Positions 47,648 through 55,967 of a stretch of DNA of 64,000 nucleotides are shown here, piece after piece; positions within the stretch are counted from its first letter, which is position 1; every line of letters begins with the position of its first letter. This DNA comes from an uncultured Oscillibacter sp. (GTDB taxonomy: Bacteria > Bacillota > Clostridia > Oscillospirales > Oscillospiraceae). Where the stretch lies: positions 8,170 through 72,169 of the forward strand of contig CAJUTB010000009.1 in NCBI GenBank assembly GCA_910589315.1, written 5' to 3'. The translations under genes and the position numbers were made by a program. The notes beneath the pieces were generated by a model, which was given only the letters and a program-made list of their open reading frames with translations, searched no databases and was not told the origin of the DNA.

Positions 47648-47684
47648 AGCCCAGGCCCCCCTTTCCTTTTTTCGCATATATAGC

Positions 47685-47722
47685 AAAATTCTCCAATCGT
47701 CCCTTCCGGCGCGATTGAAGAA
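47685..47722 (-). terminator. Riboswitch-controlled terminator before mgtE
   Basis: Minus-strand stem TTCTTCAATCG / CGATTGGAGAA (one G-U pair) followed by TTTT. It lies between the M-box and the mgtE start, the expected expression platform. Confidence 0.7.
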
Positions 47723-47749
47723 CCTGTTTTATCAGGCGACGATTTTACC

Positions 47750-47922
47750 CTTCGCCTGCCGTTCGAGCTTTAGCCTCACAAGGCGGTGAAATTGCATTAG
47801 ATGATACCTTCCTGTTCGATACCGCCTGTTCAAACCAGCTTGGGATGTCTCCATCCCTTCGCGGCAGCAATCCATATCCTTGTGGCAGCCTTACCTACCG
47901 GACCCTATGCAGTTTTTCCAGA
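47750..47922 (-). promoter_or_regulatory. M-box (ykoK) magnesium riboswitch
   Basis: The minus strand reads GTAGGTAAGGCTGCCACA, GGATATGGATTGCTGCCGC, a GGGATGGAGACATCCC hairpin, GAACAGG and AATGCA stretches, and GTGAGGCTAAAGCTC near the 3' side, which are the conserved M-box blocks. By family, high Mg2+ folds the aptamer and lets the downstream terminator form, lowering mgtE expression. Confidence 0.85.
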
Positions 47923-47929
47923 TACCTCT

Positions 47930-47958
47930 ATCTTATGCCGTTTTCCCATTTCTGTCAA
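47930..47958 (-). promoter_or_regulatory. Sigma-A promoter of mgtE
   Basis: Minus strand TTGACA (47958-47953), 17-base spacer, TAAGAT (47935-47930). Transcription would start at about 47922, at the head of the M-box. The 450-base gap to the next gene is thus promoter, riboswitch and terminator. Confidence 0.75.
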
Positions 47959-48021
47959 GGTTCTGTTAAAACTTTGGGTAAAATCCTCCCTCTCCCTCGA
48001 TGCCGTTTCCGGTCTTATCCC

Positions 48022-48050
48022 TTGACGATGGAGATTGACCGGTATATAAT
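48022..48050 (+). promoter_or_regulatory. Sigma-A promoter of the SLH/C-tail protein gene
   Basis: TTGACG (48022-48027), 17-base spacer, TATAAT (48045-48050). Confidence 0.7.
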
Positions 48051-48098
48051 AGAAATTGAAATCAGGCGGTTTTTCGCCGGAAAGAGGGGATTTTCTTT

Positions 48099-49550
48099 AT
48101 GAAACGCTTCCTTACCATCCTATTCGCCACGCTGCTGCTGTCTGCCGCGCTGTGCGTCAGCGTCTCCGCTTACAGCTTCGACGGCGCGGCGGAGGAATTG
48201 TCTGCCATTGGCATTTTCAAGGGTTCCGCCTCCGGCTTCCAGCTGGACCAGGCCCCCACCCGCTCCCAGGCCGCCATTATGCTGGTCCGGCTTTACGGTG
48301 CGGAAGAAGAAGCGAAGGCCGCCTATGCCGCCGGGAATATCAAATGCCCCTTTGCGGACGTAGGCGAAACCGCCGCGCCCTATGTTGCATGGCTAGTCGA
48401 AAAGGGCGTTGCAAACGGCGTCTCCGCGGATTCCTTCGGCGCGGCGAATCCCTGCACCGGTAAGGCTTACACAATTTTCCTGCTCCGCGCTCTGGGCTAT
48501 AAGGACGGCGAAGACTTTACCACTGCGAATGCCCAGGAATTTGGTCTGACGCGGGGACTGTTCAGCCCCTCCGCCCTCACTGGAACCTTTCTCCGGGACG
48601 ACCTTGCCGCTCTTACCTATCAGGCTCTGGCCTGTGATTTGAAGGACGGCAGCACGTACCTGCTGGACAGCCTCATCAAAAGCGGCGCGATTGACGCAGC
48701 CGCCGCCAAGCCGGTCACGGACAAGATTGAGACTTACCGCAGCCTGCAAAGCGTTACCACGGAAACCATGGGCGGTTGCTTGGATACGGATATCAGCATG
48801 AAAGCGGGCTTCTCCTATTCCATGAAGGGCCAGAGCGGCGGCACGCCGCTTGACATGGCGGAAAGCATGGAATTCACCGGTTCCGGCAATGCAAAGGTTC
48901 GTATGACGGAAGAAGATATGGAGATGGCCATGACGCTCGGCCTCAAGATGGAGGATGAAACCATGGATGCCGAAATGTGGCTGAAAGACGGCATGGTTTA
49001 TGTCCGTTCCGGAGAAGAAACTTATAAGGAAGAAATTCCCGGTCTGGCGGAACTTTCTGCCTCTGCGATGCCGGTCAAGGCCAATGCGGCCCTTCTCCCC
49101 TTCCTGGAATCCGTCACTTCCAAAACCTCCGGCACGGATACCATTTACACGCTTGCCTTGAATGACGCTCTGGCTAATACGGCGAACGATTTTATTTCTA
49201 AGATTTTCAGTTTCATGGCCGATGCCGGTCAAATTAGTACGGCCTCCTCTATGGACGGCTCTGTGTTCACCTATACCCTCGATAAAGATGGACAGCTGAA
49301 AAACGCCTCTGTCAGCTTCAATATCGGCTTTACTATGGATATAAATCTGGGCGAAGGCGAACAAGGTACGTTCAAGATTTCCATGAAAATGGATATAGAC
49401 ATGGACGTAAAGGCCACCGGCAAGGATGTCAAAATCACCTTCCCGGATTTCTCTGATTTCAAAGAAGCTTCTGCCTCCGCTGCCAACGAGAGAGTCATTG
49501 GTGGAGCGGATGGCCCCACCTCTATCTTTGCAACGGCGATCCCTGCCTGA
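48099..49550 (+). CDS. Secreted SLH-domain protein with C-terminal IGGADGPTSIF motif
   Basis: 483 aa. Signal peptide (KRFLTILFATLLLSAALCVS), SLH-like repeats about 25-200 (AAEELSAIGIFKGSASGFQL, CPFADVGETAAPYVAWLVEK, NPCTGKAYTIFLLRALGYKD), then a beta-rich domain of about 230 residues with many Met/Glu (MTEEDMEMAMTLGLKMED), resembling a lipoprotein LolA/DUF6612-like fold, and the tail ERVIGGADGPTSIFATAIPA. Cell-wall attached by SLH; the role of the second domain is unknown. Confidence 0.82.
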   Translation: MKRFLTILFATLLLSAALCVSVSAYSFDGAAEELSAIGIFKGSASGFQLDQAPTRSQAAIMLVRLYGAEEEAKAAYAAGNIKCPFADVGETAAPYVAWLVEKGVANGVSADSFGAANPCTGKAYTIFLLRALGYKDGEDFTTANAQEFGLTRGLFSPSALTGTFLRDDLAALTYQALACDLKDGSTYLLDSLIKSGAIDAAAAKPVTDKIETYRSLQSVTTETMGGCLDTDISMKAGFSYSMKGQSGGTPLDMAESMEFTGSGNAKVRMTEEDMEMAMTLGLKMEDETMDAEMWLKDGMVYVRSGEETYKEEIPGLAELSASAMPVKANAALLPFLESVTSKTSGTDTIYTLALNDALANTANDFISKIFSFMADAGQISTASSMDGSVFTYTLDKDGQLKNASVSFNIGFTMDINLGEGEQGTFKISMKMDIDMDVKATGKDVKITFPDFSDFKEASASAANERVIGGADGPTSIFATAIPA

Positions 49551-49569
49551 ATAACGGAAAATAGAAATA

Positions 49570-49608
49570 AAAACGTCCGGCGGAACAATTTCCGCCGGAC
49601 GTTTTTTT
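49570..49608. terminator. Bidirectional terminator between the SLH gene and trmD
   Basis: AAAACGTCCGGCGGAA / TTCCGCCGGACGTTTT with CAAT loop and T7. Confidence 0.9.
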
Positions 49609-50374
49609 ATGGTTCCGCGTCTTCCAACGCCAATTCCTCTTTTGCCTGCTGCAACACCTTTTTCTCGGCCTTGGTGGTCAGCTGGCTCTCGTCGAACTTC
49701 GCAAACAGGTCCGGGCGGCGGCGCATGGTCCGCTTATAGCTCTCCTTTTTCCGCCAGCCGGCCACTTTTCCGTGATCGCCGGAAAGCAGAATCTCCGGCA
49801 CCTCCCGGCCATGCCACACCGCGGGACGCGAATACTGTGGATATTCCAGCAGGCCATTCCAGTGGGATTCCTCCTCAAAGCACTCCGCGTCCGGCAAAAC
49901 GCCGGGAACCATCCGGCACACGGCGTCCGCAACCGCCATCGCGGGAATCTCCCCGCCGGTCAGGACAAAATCACCCATGGAGATTTCCTCGTCTACGCAC
50001 TCGTCTAAAAACCGCTGGTCCACGCCCTCATAATGCCCGCAGACCAGGATCAGGTGCGAATGCTGCTCTTTCAATTCCCTGGCAACCTCCTGCGTAAATG
50101 TCCGGCCGCAGGGAGAGAGAAAAATCGTCCGGCCCGGTCCATGGGTTTCCGTCACGTGCTCCCAGCACCGAAACAACGGGTCTGCCTGCATCACGGCCCC
50201 ACGGCCTCCGCCATAGGGATAATCGTCCACCTGCATCTGTTTATTCGTCGTATATTCCCGAATCTGGTGGGTACGGATGGCAATATGTCCCCGCTCCTGC
50301 GCCCGGCCCAGAATGCTCACATTCAGCATCGCGTCCACGGAAGCCGGGAACAGCGTCAGGATGTCAATCTGCAT
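49607..50374 (-). CDS. trmD: tRNA (guanine(37)-N1)-methyltransferase TrmD
   Basis: 255 aa SPOUT enzyme making m1G37. IDILTLFPASVDAMLNVSIL, DDYPYGGGRGAVMQADPL, the knot with CGHYEGVDQRFLDECVDEE and SMGDFVLTGGEIPAMAV, and a C-terminal YKRTMRRRPDL. Overlaps the rimM stop by one base. Confidence 0.96.
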   Translation of the reverse strand: MQIDILTLFPASVDAMLNVSILGRAQERGHIAIRTHQIREYTTNKQMQVDDYPYGGGRGAVMQADPLFRCWEHVTETHGPGRTIFLSPCGRTFTQEVARELKEQHSHLILVCGHYEGVDQRFLDECVDEEISMGDFVLTGGEIPAMAVADAVCRMVPGVLPDAECFEEESHWNGLLEYPQYSRPAVWHGREVPEILLSGDHGKVAGWRKKESYKRTMRRRPDLFAKFDESQLTTKAEKKVLQQAKEELALEDAEP

Positions 50375-50865
50375 TACAAGCCCTCCCAGATTCGGACATC
50401 CATCCGGTTCTCGTCCATATCAATTCCTAGGATAAACGCGTCCTTCACGGCGGGAATCAGATACTCCCGCACGCCCCGCACGGTGTAAACCTTGCTGGCC
50501 GGGTAGTCCTCCACCCGCACCAGCTCGCCCACACATGCGCCGGTTTCGGCGTCGTAAACGTCCAGGCCCAGCAGCTCGTCATCGAAATACTCTCCCGCGG
50601 GAAGCTCCGCTTCCTCCCGCAGAATATACAAATCCTTTTCCCGCAGGGCCTGGGCCGCCTCCCGCTCCTCCACGCCGGAAAATTTCAGCATGGCAAGGCC
50701 CTTGTGTACCCGAAAGCCGGAGGGTGCAAGGGCTTTGCCATCCAAATAAAAGGTCTGAAAGCGTCCGAGAAACGCCGGATCCACATTCCGCGGCTGGACC
50801 TTCAGTTCTCCCCGGATGCCGTGGACGCCTACAATGCGTCCAATACGGATTTTTTCCAGTTTCAT
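50374..50865 (-). CDS. rimM: Ribosome maturation factor RimM
   Basis: 163 aa, assists 30S assembly by binding S19. N-terminal IRIGRIVGVHGIRGELKVQP and C-terminal PRC barrel (LLGLDVYDAETGACVGELVR, ..YLIPAVKDAFILGIDMDENR). Operon with trmD, directly behind the ribosomal superoperon. Confidence 0.95.
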   Translation of the reverse strand: MKLEKIRIGRIVGVHGIRGELKVQPRNVDPAFLGRFQTFYLDGKALAPSGFRVHKGLAMLKFSGVEEREAAQALREKDLYILREEAELPAGEYFDDELLGLDVYDAETGACVGELVRVEDYPASKVYTVRGVREYLIPAVKDAFILGIDMDENRMDVRIWEGL

Positions 50866-50886
50866 CGGTTCTCCCTGTCTATGAAA

Positions 50887-50918
50887 TACCCCTGATGCGG
50901 ACTGGCCGCATCAGGGGA
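50887..50918 (-). terminator. Hairpin ending the ribosomal superoperon
   Basis: CCCCTGATGCGG / CCGCATCAGGGG stem after rplQ; the T tract (TATTTCAT) is weak, so partial read-through into rimM-trmD is likely. Confidence 0.65.
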
Positions 50919-50930
50919 GATTGCAGTTCA

Positions 50931-51272
50931 TTACACCAGCTCAATCACAGCCGTTTCCGCCGCGTCGCCGCGCCGGATGCCGGTACGGATGATACGGGTA
51001 TAACCGCCGTTCCGCTCCGCATAGGTCGGAGCAATTTCCTTAAACAGCTTCTTGCACACGTCCTCCCGCGTTATAAAGCTCATCGCTTTGCGATACGCGG
51101 CCAGGTCGCTCTTTTTGCCAAGGGTAATCATCTTTTCGGCCAAAGGCTTGATTTCCTTGGCACGGGTGACAGTCGTCTCCATCTTTCCGTGATCCAGGAA
51201 ATCCGTGACCTGCTGGCGCAGCATCGCCATACGCTGGTCCGTAGTCTTGCCAAGTTTCCGAGTTCCGGGCAT
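50931..51272 (-). CDS. rplQ: 50S ribosomal protein L17
   Basis: 113 aa: MPGTRKLGKTTDQRMAMLRQ and the closing GDAAETAVIELV. Last gene of the alpha operon. Confidence 0.97.
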   Translation of the reverse strand: MPGTRKLGKTTDQRMAMLRQQVTDFLDHGKMETTVTRAKEIKPLAEKMITLGKKSDLAAYRKAMSFITREDVCKKLFKEIAPTYAERNGGYTRIIRTGIRRGDAAETAVIELV

Positions 51273-51323
51273 TTCGGTTCCCTCCTTATCGTATTCGTCT
51301 CGCCGTCTGAATTCGAGCGGCGG

Positions 51324-52274
51324 TTAGTTGTTCTCCTCGTCAGCCAGGTGCAGGCCCATCATGGCCAGCTTGTTAATGACCTCCTCCAGGGATTTCCGCC
51401 CCAGGTTCCGGACCTTCATCATTTCATCCTCGGTCTTGGAAATCAAATCCTCCACCGTGTTGATGTTTGCCCGTTTCAGGCAGTTGAAGCTCCGGACGGA
51501 GAGGTCCAGCTCCTCGATGGTCATTTCCAGCACCTTATCCCGCTGCGCCTCCGCCTTTTCCACAACGGTGGGCTTGCTGCCGACGTTCTCCGACAAATCG
51601 GTGAACAGCGTGAAATGGTCGCACAAAATCTTGGCTCCCAGGGACACGGCGTCCCGGGCGGAAATGGTTCCGTCCGTCCACACCTCCAGCAGCAGCCGGT
51701 CAAAATCGCTGGACGTACCCACACGGGTCGGCTCCACCGAGTAGTTCACCTTATACACCGGCGTGTAAATGGAGTCCACCGCAATGGTACCGATCACGTT
51801 CTGCTGCGGCTTGTTCCGGTCGGCGGGTACATAGCCGCGGCCATGGGAAAGTGTGATCTCCATATTGAGGGTCGCCCCATTGTCCAGCGTGGCGATGTGC
51901 ATATCCGGGTTGAGGATCTCCACCTCGCCGTCTGCCTTGATATCGCCCGCCGTTACCACGCAGGGACCTACCGCCTCAATATAAACCGTTTTTACCGAAT
52001 CGCTGTGGAGCTTTGTCAAAAGCCCTTTCACGTTCAGGACAATTTCCGTCACATCCTCTTTGACGCCTGGGATGGTGGAAAATTCATGCTGAACGCCTGT
52101 GATCTTGATGGTGGTCGGGGCCGTGCCGGGGAGCGACGAGAGCATAATGCGGCGAAGCGCATTTCCCAACGTGGTGCCATACCCGCGCTCCAGGGGTTCT
52201 ACGACATATTTTCCATAGGTCGCGTCGCCTGGCGTTTCGATACATTCGATCTGGGGCTTTTCAATTTCAATCAC
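51324..52274 (-). CDS. rpoA: RNA polymerase alpha subunit
   Basis: 316 aa. N-terminal assembly domain (FVVEPLERGYGTTLGNALRR-type segment with GYGTTLGNALRRIMLSS) and the C-terminal DNA-contacting domain (LDLSVRSFNCLKRANINTVE, NLGRKSLEEVINKL). Between rpsD and rplQ, the usual place. Confidence 0.98.
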   Translation of the reverse strand: MIEIEKPQIECIETPGDATYGKYVVEPLERGYGTTLGNALRRIMLSSLPGTAPTTIKITGVQHEFSTIPGVKEDVTEIVLNVKGLLTKLHSDSVKTVYIEAVGPCVVTAGDIKADGEVEILNPDMHIATLDNGATLNMEITLSHGRGYVPADRNKPQQNVIGTIAVDSIYTPVYKVNYSVEPTRVGTSSDFDRLLLEVWTDGTISARDAVSLGAKILCDHFTLFTDLSENVGSKPTVVEKAEAQRDKVLEMTIEELDLSVRSFNCLKRANINTVEDLISKTEDEMMKVRNLGRKSLEEVINKLAMMGLHLADEENN

Positions 52275-52355
52275 GCAGTACCCTCCTTCATCTTCTCAAC
52301 GCGGCGATGCAAAACGCCGCCTGCGGTCCGTATCATGGTCGAGGGTATCCTCCGA

Positions 52356-52958
52356 TTACTTGGAGTACAGCTCAACGATCAGATGCTCCTCCACCGGGAT
52401 GTCAATATCCTCACGGGCGGGAAGGCGCAGAACGGTGCCCTTCAGGGTGTTCTTCTCCCGCTCCATCCACGCGGGCAGGAGGAAAATGGGGGCGTCCTGT
52501 CCCGTCAGACGCTTGAACGCCTCGGAAGAACGGCTGCCCTCGGCAACTTCAATCGCGTCGCCAGCCTTCACCAGATAAGAGGGGATGTTGACCTTCTTGC
52601 CGTTCACGGTGAAATGGCCGTGGCTCACCAGCTGGCGCGCCTGGCGGCGGGTCATGGCGAAGCCCATGCGGTAAATCACGTTATCCAGGCGGCGTTCCAC
52701 CAGAATCAGCAGGTTGTCGCCCGTCTTGCCGGGGGCGGCGGCCGCCTTTTCATAGTAGCTGTGGAACTGCTTTTCCAGGATGCCGTAGATGAATTTGACC
52801 TTTTGCTTCTCGTTCAGCTGGATGCCATATTCGCTTTTCTTCTTCCGCATCTGGCCGCCGGGATTCCGATTGGTCTCCTTCTTGGCGTAGCCCATGACGG
52901 CGGGAGAAATGCCCAAAGCCTTGCAGCGTTTGGCAATCGGCTGCATATTCCTTGCCAT
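52356..52958 (-). CDS. rpsD: 30S ribosomal protein S4
   Basis: 200 aa with the S4 RNA-binding domain (RRLDNVIYRMGFAMTRRQAR, LVSHGHFTVNGKKVNIPSY). Initiates 30S assembly and can repress its own operon. The cysteine zinc site of some S4 proteins is absent. Confidence 0.97.
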   Translation of the reverse strand: MARNMQPIAKRCKALGISPAVMGYAKKETNRNPGGQMRKKKSEYGIQLNEKQKVKFIYGILEKQFHSYYEKAAAAPGKTGDNLLILVERRLDNVIYRMGFAMTRRQARQLVSHGHFTVNGKKVNIPSYLVKAGDAIEVAEGSRSSEAFKRLTGQDAPIFLLPAWMEREKNTLKGTVLRLPAREDIDIPVEEHLIVELYSK

Positions 52959-52982
52959 ATTGCTTGTTACCTCCTCTTTCGA

Positions 52983-53387
52983 TTACACGCGGCGGCGCTT
53001 CGGGGGGCGGCAGCCGTTGTGGGGGATCGGGGTGACGTCCTTGATCATCGTCACTTCCAGTCCCACCGCCTGCAAAGCGCGGATGGCGGCTTCGCGGCCC
53101 TGGCCGGGGCCTTTCACGAATACTTCCACCGTCTTCAGCCCATGCTCCATGGCGGCGCGGGCGGCAGTCTCAGCGGCCGTCTGGGCGGCAAACGGGGTGG
53201 ATTTTTTGCTACCCCGGAAGCCCAGTCCGCCGGAGGAGGCCCAGGAAATGGCGTTGCCCTGGGAGTCGGTGACGGTTACCATGGTGTTATTGAAGGAAGA
53301 CCGGATATGGACCTGTCCACGCTCGATGTTCTTCCTCTCGCGGCGGCGGCGGATGACCTTTTTGCCGCCAGTTTTTGCTGCTGCCAT
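52983..53387 (-). CDS. rpsK: 30S ribosomal protein S11
   Basis: 134 aa, HIRSSFNNTMVTVTDSQGNA and KDVTPIPHNGCRPPKRRRV. Platform protein of 30S. Confidence 0.98.
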   Translation of the reverse strand: MAAAKTGGKKVIRRRRERKNIERGQVHIRSSFNNTMVTVTDSQGNAISWASSGGLGFRGSKKSTPFAAQTAAETAARAAMEHGLKTVEVFVKGPGQGREAAIRALQAVGLEVTMIKDVTPIPHNGCRPPKRRRV

Positions 53388-53402
53388 ATTGGTTCTCCCT
53401 CC

Positions 53403-53768
53403 TTACTTCTTCTTGTTCGCAATGGTCTTCTTGGGACCTTTGCGGGTGCGGGCATTGGTCTTGCTGCGCTGGCCGCGGACCGGCAGGCCCTTGCGGTGGC
53501 GCAGGCCGCGGTAGCAGCCAATTTCGCTCAGACGCTTGATGTCCAGCGCGGTCTGGCGGCGCAGGTCGCCTTCGACGGTGTACTCCTCAATGGCGTCGCG
53601 GAGCTTCTGCTCCTCGGCGTCCGTCAGGTCCTTCACCCGGGTATCCGGATTCACGCCGGACTTTGTCAGAATATCCTTCGCGCTCTTTCTGCCAATGCCG
53701 TAAATATAGGTCAGGCCGATTTCAATTCGTTTATCCTTCGGCAGGTCAATACCGGCAATACGTGCCAT
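53403..53768 (-). CDS. rpsM: 30S ribosomal protein S13
   Basis: 121 aa, MARIAGIDLPKDKRIEIGLT and GLRHRKGLPVRGQRSKTNAR. Contacts the P-site tRNA and the 50S head bridge. Confidence 0.98.
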   Translation of the reverse strand: MARIAGIDLPKDKRIEIGLTYIYGIGRKSAKDILTKSGVNPDTRVKDLTDAEEQKLRDAIEEYTVEGDLRRQTALDIKRLSEIGCYRGLRHRKGLPVRGQRSKTNARTRKGPKKTIANKKK

Positions 53769-53796
53769 ACTTCTAAAGCACCTCCACTTTCAATTG

Positions 53797-53910
53797 TCAG
53801 CCCTGTCTCTGCTTGTGCTTCGGGTTCTCGCAAATGACCATTACCCGGCCTTTGCGGCGGATAACCTTGCACTTTTCGCACATGGGCTTCACAGACGGTC
53901 TTACTTTCAT
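53797..53910 (-). CDS. rpmJ: 50S ribosomal protein L36
   Basis: 37 aa: MKVRPSVKPMCEKCKVIRRK ... VICENPKHKQRQG. The CxxC, C and H zinc ligands are present (zinc-containing type). Between infA and rpsM as usual. Confidence 0.96.
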   Translation of the reverse strand: MKVRPSVKPMCEKCKVIRRKGRVMVICENPKHKQRQG

Positions 53911-53939
53911 AGGTTCAAACCATTCCTTTCAGCGGTTGT

Positions 53940-54158
53940 TCACTTGCTGCGCCAGGTGATCCGGCCGCGGGTCAGATCATACGGGGACATTTCCACCGTG
54001 ACCTTGTCGCCGGGCAGAATCCGGATGAAATTCATCCTCAGTTTCCCGGAAATATGCGCCAGAATCATGTGACCATTTCCAATGTCAACCTGGAACGTCG
54101 TGTTGGGCAGGGCTTCCACCACAACACCTTCCACTTCGATCATGTCGGATTTTGCCAA
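53940..54158 (-). CDS. infA: Translation initiation factor IF-1
   Basis: 72 aa S1/OB fold: MAKSDMIEVEGVVVEALPNT and GKLRMNFIRILPGDKVTVE. Binds the A site during initiation. Confidence 0.98.
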   Translation of the reverse strand: MAKSDMIEVEGVVVEALPNTTFQVDIGNGHMILAHISGKLRMNFIRILPGDKVTVEMSPYDLTRGRITWRSK

Positions 54159-54161
54159 ACG

Positions 54162-54446
54162 TTATCCCTCCTGGTCCGGCTGGATCACCTCGCGGCAGGC
54201 CGCGAGGGTCCTGCGAAGCTCACTGTTGGTGATCTTCTCCTCGCTCTTGATCTTCTCAGACAGGCGGGTCTCCTCCGAGGACACGAACAAAACGTGCCTG
54301 CGCTTTTTGCGCTTCGGGGATTCCACCTTCCTCGATTTTCCGTCCGCCAGCAGGAGGTACTCTCCCTCCACCGCCAGAACGACAAAGAGTTTTCCTTTGT
54401 CCCTTCCCGCGCCGGAGCGGACGATGTTTGATTTTTCAATTTCCAT
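54162..54446 (-). CDS. KOW-domain RNA-binding protein
   Basis: 94 aa. N-terminal KOW-like motif (GRDKGKLFVVLAVEGEYLLL) and a basic middle (SPKRKKRRHVLF). Commonly found between map and infA in Clostridia. Probably ribosome-linked; function unproven. Confidence 0.85.
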   Translation of the reverse strand: MEIEKSNIVRSGAGRDKGKLFVVLAVEGEYLLLADGKSRKVESPKRKKRRHVLFVSSEETRLSEKIKSEEKITNSELRRTLAACREVIQPDQEG

Positions 54447-54456
54447 ACTTTCCCCG

Positions 54457-55212
54457 TCAAATCGCTGGGGCCGTGAGGATCTCCGGCTCCCCGCCGGTAA
54501 TCAGGATCGTATTTTCGTAGTGGGCCGAAAGACTCCCGTCCGCCGTTTTCACGGTCCAGCCGTCGCTTAGCTGGGTGATGGCCGCCTTGCCGGCATTGAC
54601 CATCGGCTCCACTGCCAGGGTCATACCCCGCAGCAGCCGCGGCCCCCGGCCCGGATGGCCGTAATTGGGAATCTCCGGCGGTTCGTGCATTTTCGTGCCG
54701 ACCCCGTGGCCCACATATTCCCGGACCACGGAACAGCCGTGGCTTTCCGCATAGGCTTGAATCGCCGCAGACATGTCCTGAAGGCGATGGCCTTCTTTGG
54801 CGAAGCGGATGCCCTCGAAAAAGCTCTGCCTGGTCACGTCGATCAGGTTTCGCGCCTCCGGGGAGACCGTTCCGCAGGGGAACGTCGCCGCACAGTCGCC
54901 ATGGAAGCCCCCAATGTACGCGCCCACGTCAATGCTCACGATATCGCCTTCCTGCAACACCCGCTTTTTGCTGGGTATGCCGTGAATGATCTCGTCGTTG
55001 ACGCTGATGCAGACGCTGGCTGGAAAGCCGTTGTAGTGGAGAAAAGACGGAACCGCCCCTTCCTTTCGGATAAAACGCTCCACCGCGTCGTTGATCGACT
55101 GGGTTGTAACGCCGGGCCTTACCATTTCCCCTGCCAAAGCACGGGCAGCCGCGGTAATTTTTCCGGCCCGGCGCATCAAGTCGATCTCATGGGAAGATTT
55201 CAGCACAATCAT
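54457..55212 (-). CDS. map: Methionine aminopeptidase, type I
   Basis: 251 aa. Removes N-terminal Met. Metal ligands by family: D in SIDVGAYIGGFHGD (two Asp), H in YVGHGVGTKMHEPPEIPNYG, E in LAVEPMVNAG and a late E. Start overlaps the adk stop (ATGA). Confidence 0.97.
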   Translation of the reverse strand: MIVLKSSHEIDLMRRAGKITAAARALAGEMVRPGVTTQSINDAVERFIRKEGAVPSFLHYNGFPASVCISVNDEIIHGIPSKKRVLQEGDIVSIDVGAYIGGFHGDCAATFPCGTVSPEARNLIDVTRQSFFEGIRFAKEGHRLQDMSAAIQAYAESHGCSVVREYVGHGVGTKMHEPPEIPNYGHPGRGPRLLRGMTLAVEPMVNAGKAAITQLSDGWTVKTADGSLSAHYENTILITGGEPEILTAPAI

Positions 55213-55847
55213 GCGCCTCTCCCCAACGCGCGGAGGATTGCCCGGGAGGTTTCTTCCACCGTGGGTTGATTCTCCACATTTTTCAGAAGACCCCGCTCCG
55301 CGTAAAACGCTTTCAGAGGTTCGGTCTCCTTATGATAGACCGCAAGACGGGCTTTGACCGTCTCGGGCTTATCATCCTTTCGCTGGACCAACGCGCCGCC
55401 GCATTTGTCGCAGACGCCTTCCGTCTTCGGCGGCACGGCCGCTACATGGTAGCTGGCTCCGCAGGTCTCGCAGACCCGGCGGCCGCTCATGCGCTCCATG
55501 ATGGCTTCGTCTGTGATTTCAATGGAAATCACGCTGTCAAACTGGATTCCCGCCTGCTCCAAAGCCTTCGCCTGGGCAATGGTGCGGGGCACCCCGTCCA
55601 GAATGTAGCCCTTGGCGCAGTCTGGCTCCGCAAGCCGTTCCGAGACGATGCCAATGATCACCTCGTCCGGCACCAGATTTCCTGCGTCCATGTAGGACTT
55701 TGCCTTCAGGCCCGTGGGAGTGCCGTTTTTAATGGCTGCCCGGAGAATGTTGCCGGTAGAAATCGTGGGTACTTCCAGCTTCTTGCACAAAATTTCCGCC
55801 TGCGTACCCTTGCCCGCGCCGGGCGCGCCCAACAGGATCAGTTTCAT
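55209..55847 (-). CDS. adk: Adenylate kinase
   Basis: 212 aa. P-loop LLGAPGAGKGTQAEIL, DGVPRTIAQAKAL, and the zinc-type LID (CETCGASYH ... CDKCGGALVQRKDDK, four Cys). Balances adenine nucleotides. In the gap to secY (55848-55967) there are GC-rich hairpins such as GCCGGCCCGAAGGCCGGC. Confidence 0.97.
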   Translation of the reverse strand: MKLILLGAPGAGKGTQAEILCKKLEVPTISTGNILRAAIKNGTPTGLKAKSYMDAGNLVPDEVIIGIVSERLAEPDCAKGYILDGVPRTIAQAKALEQAGIQFDSVISIEITDEAIMERMSGRRVCETCGASYHVAAVPPKTEGVCDKCGGALVQRKDDKPETVKARLAVYHKETEPLKAFYAERGLLKNVENQPTVEETSRAILRALGRGA

Positions 55848-55967
55848 AACTCCTCCTGTCCGCCGCGCACAGGCGGGGAACCGTCGTTGGCGCGGCTGCC
55901 GCTCTTTCGGCGAGCGGTTTGCCGAACTGGGCTGCCGGCCCGAAGGCCGGCCTCCCGTTTTTTCGGA

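Noticed and set aside
50535..53837. 1100-aa plus-strand ORF opposite the ribosomal genes
   Set aside because: Antisense shadow caused by codon bias of rplQ, rpoA, rpsD and rpsK; no ribosome site and no protein-like pattern.
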